Shown: positions 60,370 through 64,000 of the stretch, piece after piece
How the letters are laid out: each line of letters starts with the position of its first letter
How positions within the stretch are numbered: position 1 is the first letter of the stretch
Assembly (NCBI GenBank): GCA_963762205.1
Contig: CAVXJZ010000002.1
Span: forward strand, 62,001-126,000
Length of the DNA: 64,000 nucleotides
Direction of reading: 5' to 3'
DNA from: VRUE01 sp963762205
Lineage (GTDB): Bacteria; Actinomycetota; Thermoleophilia; Solirubrobacterales; 70-9
Made by a program: the position numbers and the translations under genes
Notes under the pieces: model-generated
Seen by the model: only the letters and a program-made list of their open reading frames with translations
The model's database searches: none
Told to the model about the DNA's origin: nothing

Positions 60370-61774
60370 TCAGGCCGGGCGCTCGCCGGCCGCGGCGCGA
60401 GAGCAGGCGTGCCGCCGACGAACAGCAGCGACGACCAGCGAAGCCGACCAGCGAGAGCGCCGCGTCGAGGCGGAAGCCGGCCTGGACGCCGTCGACGAAG
60501 GGCGGGATCGCGGCCGAGAAGACGGTCGTCGTCAGTCCCAGCCCGATCGAGCCGCCGGCGATCTGGAACATGTAGACGATGCCGCCGGCGAGGCTGGTCT
60601 GCGACTCGTCGACCGAGGTGACCCCGGCGGTCGTCGCGGTCGGGTAGAAGCTGCCGATCCCGATCCCGAGCACGACCATGCCCGGCGACCAGCGAGCCGT
60701 AGCCGGACCCGGCGTCGACCTGCGAGAAGAGGAACGGCGCCGACGGTGATGCAGGCGGCGCCGAAGACGGCCAGTGGCTTCGCCCCGAGCCGGTTGTAGA
60801 GCGGGCCGGCGAGGAAGGAGACGAGGGCGAAGACGCCGAGGAAGGGCAGGATCCCGACTCCGGCTTCCAGCGGCGAGTAGCCGAGCTGTTTCTCCATGAA
60901 CTGCGGCAGGTAGAGCAGCGAGGCGAAGAAGGTCGCCGACATGAAGAGGATCGCCACGCAGGAGGCGGTGAAGCTGCGGTTGCGCATGATCTCGCGCGGG
61001 ACCAGCGCGTGGGCGCCGGCGCGGCGCTCGATCGGGACGAAGGCGGTCGACCAGCGACCGCGGCCACGACCAGCAGCCCGATCACCCGCGGGTCTCCCCA
61101 GCCCCAGTCGTCGACCTGGTCGAGGGCGATCAGCAGCGAGACCAGGCCGATCGAGAGCGCCGCGATCCCCGGGTAGTCGATCCGCTGGTCCTTGGCTTCG
61201 GGCTCCTTGACGTGGACCAGGAAGTAGGTGACGGCGACGGCGAAGATCGCGATCGGGACGTTGAGGAAGAAGATCCAGCGCCAGCTCAGGGTGTCGGTGA
61301 GGACGCCGCCGATCAGCGGCCCGATCGCGTTGCCGAGCCCGGCGGCGCCGAGGATGATGCCGCCGGCCAGCCCGGCCTTGTCTTCGGGCAGGATCGCGAA
61401 GGTCATTCCGAGGATCGCCGGCCACATCAGCGCCCCGCCGATCCCCATCAGGGTGCGGCAGGCGATCAGCCAGGTCTCGGTCTGCGCGGCGCCGCCGAGC
61501 GCCGACATCGAGGCGAAGATCGCGGTGCCGAGGAAGAAGGCGTTGCGGCGCCCGAACATGTCGGCGAGCCGGCCGCCGGTGACGATCATCACCCCGAAGG
61601 TCAGCGCGTAGGCGTTGACCACCCACTGGATCGTGTTGATGTTGGTGTCGAAGTCCTTCTCCATCGTCGGCAGGGCGACGTTGATCGCGGAGAAGTCGTT
61701 GGCGATCACGACGCACGGCGATTCCCATCGCGAAGAGGGCGAGCCAGTTGATCCGCTGTGGCGGAGGCCTCGAT
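60370..61774 (-). CDS. MFS drug-efflux-type transporter (DHA2 family)
   Basis: A proton-driven exporter with about 14 membrane helices. The start ATG is masked by one inserted base at 61,772 (AT-C-GAGG), giving MRPPPQRINWLALFAMGIAV. Motifs: DFSAINVALPTMEKDFDTN, QWVVNAYALTFGVMIVTGGR, LADMFGRRNAFFLGTAIFAS (motif A), CRTLMGIGGALMWPAILGMT, AGLGNAIGPLIGGVLTDTLS (motif C), WRWIFFLNVPIAIFAVAVTY, then FLPQFMEKQLGYSPLEAGVG and SLAGGIVYMFQIAGGSIGLG. The substrate cannot be told from sequence. Frame breaks are concentrated in 60,680-61,060 and at the C-terminus. Confidence 0.85.
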
Positions 61775-61781
61775 GCGGCCC

Positions 61782-61787
61782 AGCCTA
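61782..61787 (-). promoter_or_regulatory. Candidate -10 element (TAGGCT) for the MFS exporter
   Basis: On the minus strand TAGGCT ends seven bases before the repaired ATG at 61,774, the same spacing as other genes here. It is divergent from the leuA leader promoter. Confidence 0.4.
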
Positions 61788-61819
61788 CGAAAAGCCGCCG
61801 ATGCCGCGCTCGTCTGCGC

Positions 61820-61825
61820 TACCCT
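61820..61825 (+). promoter_or_regulatory. Candidate -10 element (TACCCT) for the leuA leader transcript
   Basis: TACCCT ends eleven bases before the leader-peptide ATG at 61,837, so the transcript would start almost at the leader peptide. Confidence 0.45.
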
Positions 61826-61833
61826 CCACGGAG

Positions 61834-61959
61834 CGAATGACCCACCGCTTCCACAGCCTCGCGCTTCTCCTTCTCCTCCCCCCTCGGGGGGAATAGCGCT
61901 GGGCGGCGCGATAGCCGCGAGAGACAGAGGTCATTCGAATGAAGCAGAGAAGGAGGAGG
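61834..61959 (+). promoter_or_regulatory. leuA attenuator RNA (alternative helices around the leader peptide)
   Basis: Helix A pairs CGAATGACC (61,834-61,842, containing the leader AUG) with GGTCATTCG (61,929-61,937). Helix B pairs the Leu codons (61,864-61,875) with the leuA Shine-Dalgarno (61,947-61,958). They interleave, so they form a pseudoknot or exclude each other. Small hairpins CCCCCC/GGGGGG (61,878-61,891) and GCGGC/GCCGC (about 61,901-61,918) lie between. A ribosome stalled at Leu codons would break helix B and free leuA translation. Confidence 0.7.
61837..61896 (+). CDS. leuL: Leucine-rich leader peptide of leuA
   Basis: A 19-codon open frame, MTHRFHSLALLLLLPPRGE, then TAG, sits 67 bases upstream of leuA. 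Six of seven consecutive codons are Leu (CTC-GCG-CTT-CTC-CTT-CTC-CTC). Its Leu codons 10-13 (61,864-61,875) are complementary over 12 bases, with one G-U pair, to GAGAAGGAGGAG (61,947-61,958), the leuA ribosome-binding region. That makes it a sensor of charged tRNA-Leu. No frame break affects the region. Confidence 0.8.
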   Translation: MTHRFHSLALLLLLPPRGE

Positions 61960-61963
61960 TCCG

Positions 61964-63557
<1,594 letters not shown>

Positions 63558-63559
63558 CC

Positions 63560-64000
63560 TCAGGCCGGGGCCGGCCTCTGTTTCCGCGGCGTCGCGCTTT
63601 CCTTCCGCGCTCGCTCCAGCTGCATCCGCTGGTCGTAGACGCGCAGGATGTCGCGATGCGAGAGCCAGCCGACCACGCTCTCGCCTTTCTCGTCGAGCAC
63701 GGCCAGGCCGGCGCTGTCGGATTGACCAGGGTCGCCGTCGCTTCGGCCAGCGACTCGGCGGCGTCAGCGTCGGCAGCTGCCGGGCCAGCGAGGCCGGCGT
63801 CGACCTCGCCGCCCTCCTCGCCGAGAGCCTGCTCGAGTTCATCCTCCAGCAGGACACCGACGAAGGCGCCGGACCCGTCGATGACGGGCAGCCCCGGCTC
63901 GTCGCTTGCGCGCAGCCTTGCGACCGCCTCCGCCAGCGTCGCGTCGGCCGCCATCGGTTCCGGCGTCGGCCGCATCGCCTCGGCGACGGTGATCGCTTCC
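63560..64000 (-). CDS. CBS-pair protein, C-terminal part (runs off the window; perhaps a ClC chloride channel tail)
   Basis: The frame continues past the right edge. Two CBS motifs can be read: MRPTPEPMAADATLAEAVAR, then LRASDEPGLPVIDGSGAFVG and VLLEDELEQALG; and, after a frame change, AGLAVLDEKGESVVGWLSHR with DILRVYDQRMQLERARKES. The tail ends QRPAPA-TGA. CBS pairs bind adenosine nucleotides and regulate channels and enzymes. The WLSHRDILRVYDQRM ending is like the cytoplasmic end of actinobacterial ClC chloride channels, but the membrane part is outside the window, so this is a guess. It converges on leuA, two bases apart. Confidence 0.6.

Noticed and set aside
60081..60440. RTX-repeat protein continuing to about 60,620 in its first frame
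   Set aside because: The repeat pattern continues in another phase to NDQEFR and a stop at 60,346; beyond that the sequence is the antisense of the MFS exporter.

Overview
The window is high-GC bacterial DNA with two unrelated parts. Bases about 8,780-64,000 look like a Thermoleophilia/Solirubrobacterales-type actinobacterium. The signs are very high GC, GTG starts, stop/start overlaps, LuxR, Rrf2 and Rpf-like proteins, a full menaquinone gene set and many apparently leaderless promoters. Bases 1-about 8,778 carry serB, serA, DUF402, two xdhC genes, mocA, fadJ and a lipoprotein, and appear to come from another bacterium. At about 8,778 a minus-strand gene loses its N-terminus and argC loses all but its C-terminus at the same point, so the contig is probably a chimera. 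A second, different serA at 57.1 kb fits this.

Most long genes are broken by single-base indels, mostly one-base insertions, in both parts. I read these as sequencing or assembly errors, so coordinates describe reconstructed genes and are not continuous open frames. Rrf2, menB, menC and the cupin read through intact.

Layout of the actinobacterial part: arginine genes argC(fragment)-argJ-argB-argD, two small genes, argG and a small membrane protein (8.8-14.5 kb); an Rpf-like secreted protein and dnaE (14.6-19.3); a Cys-rich protein, acyl-CoA dehydrogenase, nfo, gltX, an HDOD-LuxR regulator and a LuxR response regulator (19.4-25.2); rrf2-cysK-cysE (25.3-27.3); pcrA, folD, a membrane protein and a GMC oxidoreductase (27.4-33.5); gatCAB (33.6-36.8); type II NADH dehydrogenase (36.8-38.1); two GT-C glycosyltransferases, a DUF2304-GT2 fusion and a UDP-sulfoquinovose synthase (38.4-43.6); ilvB-ilvH, menF, menD, menC, menA, menB, menE and ilvC (43.7-54.5); cupin and DUF4389 (54.8-55.8); serC-serA, a quinone oxidoreductase, a Ca-binding repeat protein and an MFS exporter (55.9-61.8); a leucine leader peptide with leuA (61.8-63.6); and a CBS-domain gene running off the end.

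The genes join up biochemically. serC/serA feed serine to cysE/cysK. ilvB/H/C and leuA make branched-chain amino acids. The men genes make the menaquinone that the NADH dehydrogenase reduces. The sulfoquinovose synthase and membrane glycosyltransferases suggest a sulfonated surface glycan or lipid. The best regulatory finding is the leuA leader: the run of Leu codons in a 19-residue leader peptide is itself the complement of the leuA Shine-Dalgarno. There are also two strong palindromic operators and two kinds of palindromic repeat, each with a copy inside a coding sequence. No tRNA, rRNA, CRISPR or insertion sequence was seen, and no gene-free stretch exceeds 300 bases; the longest (54,515-54,767) holds two hairpins.
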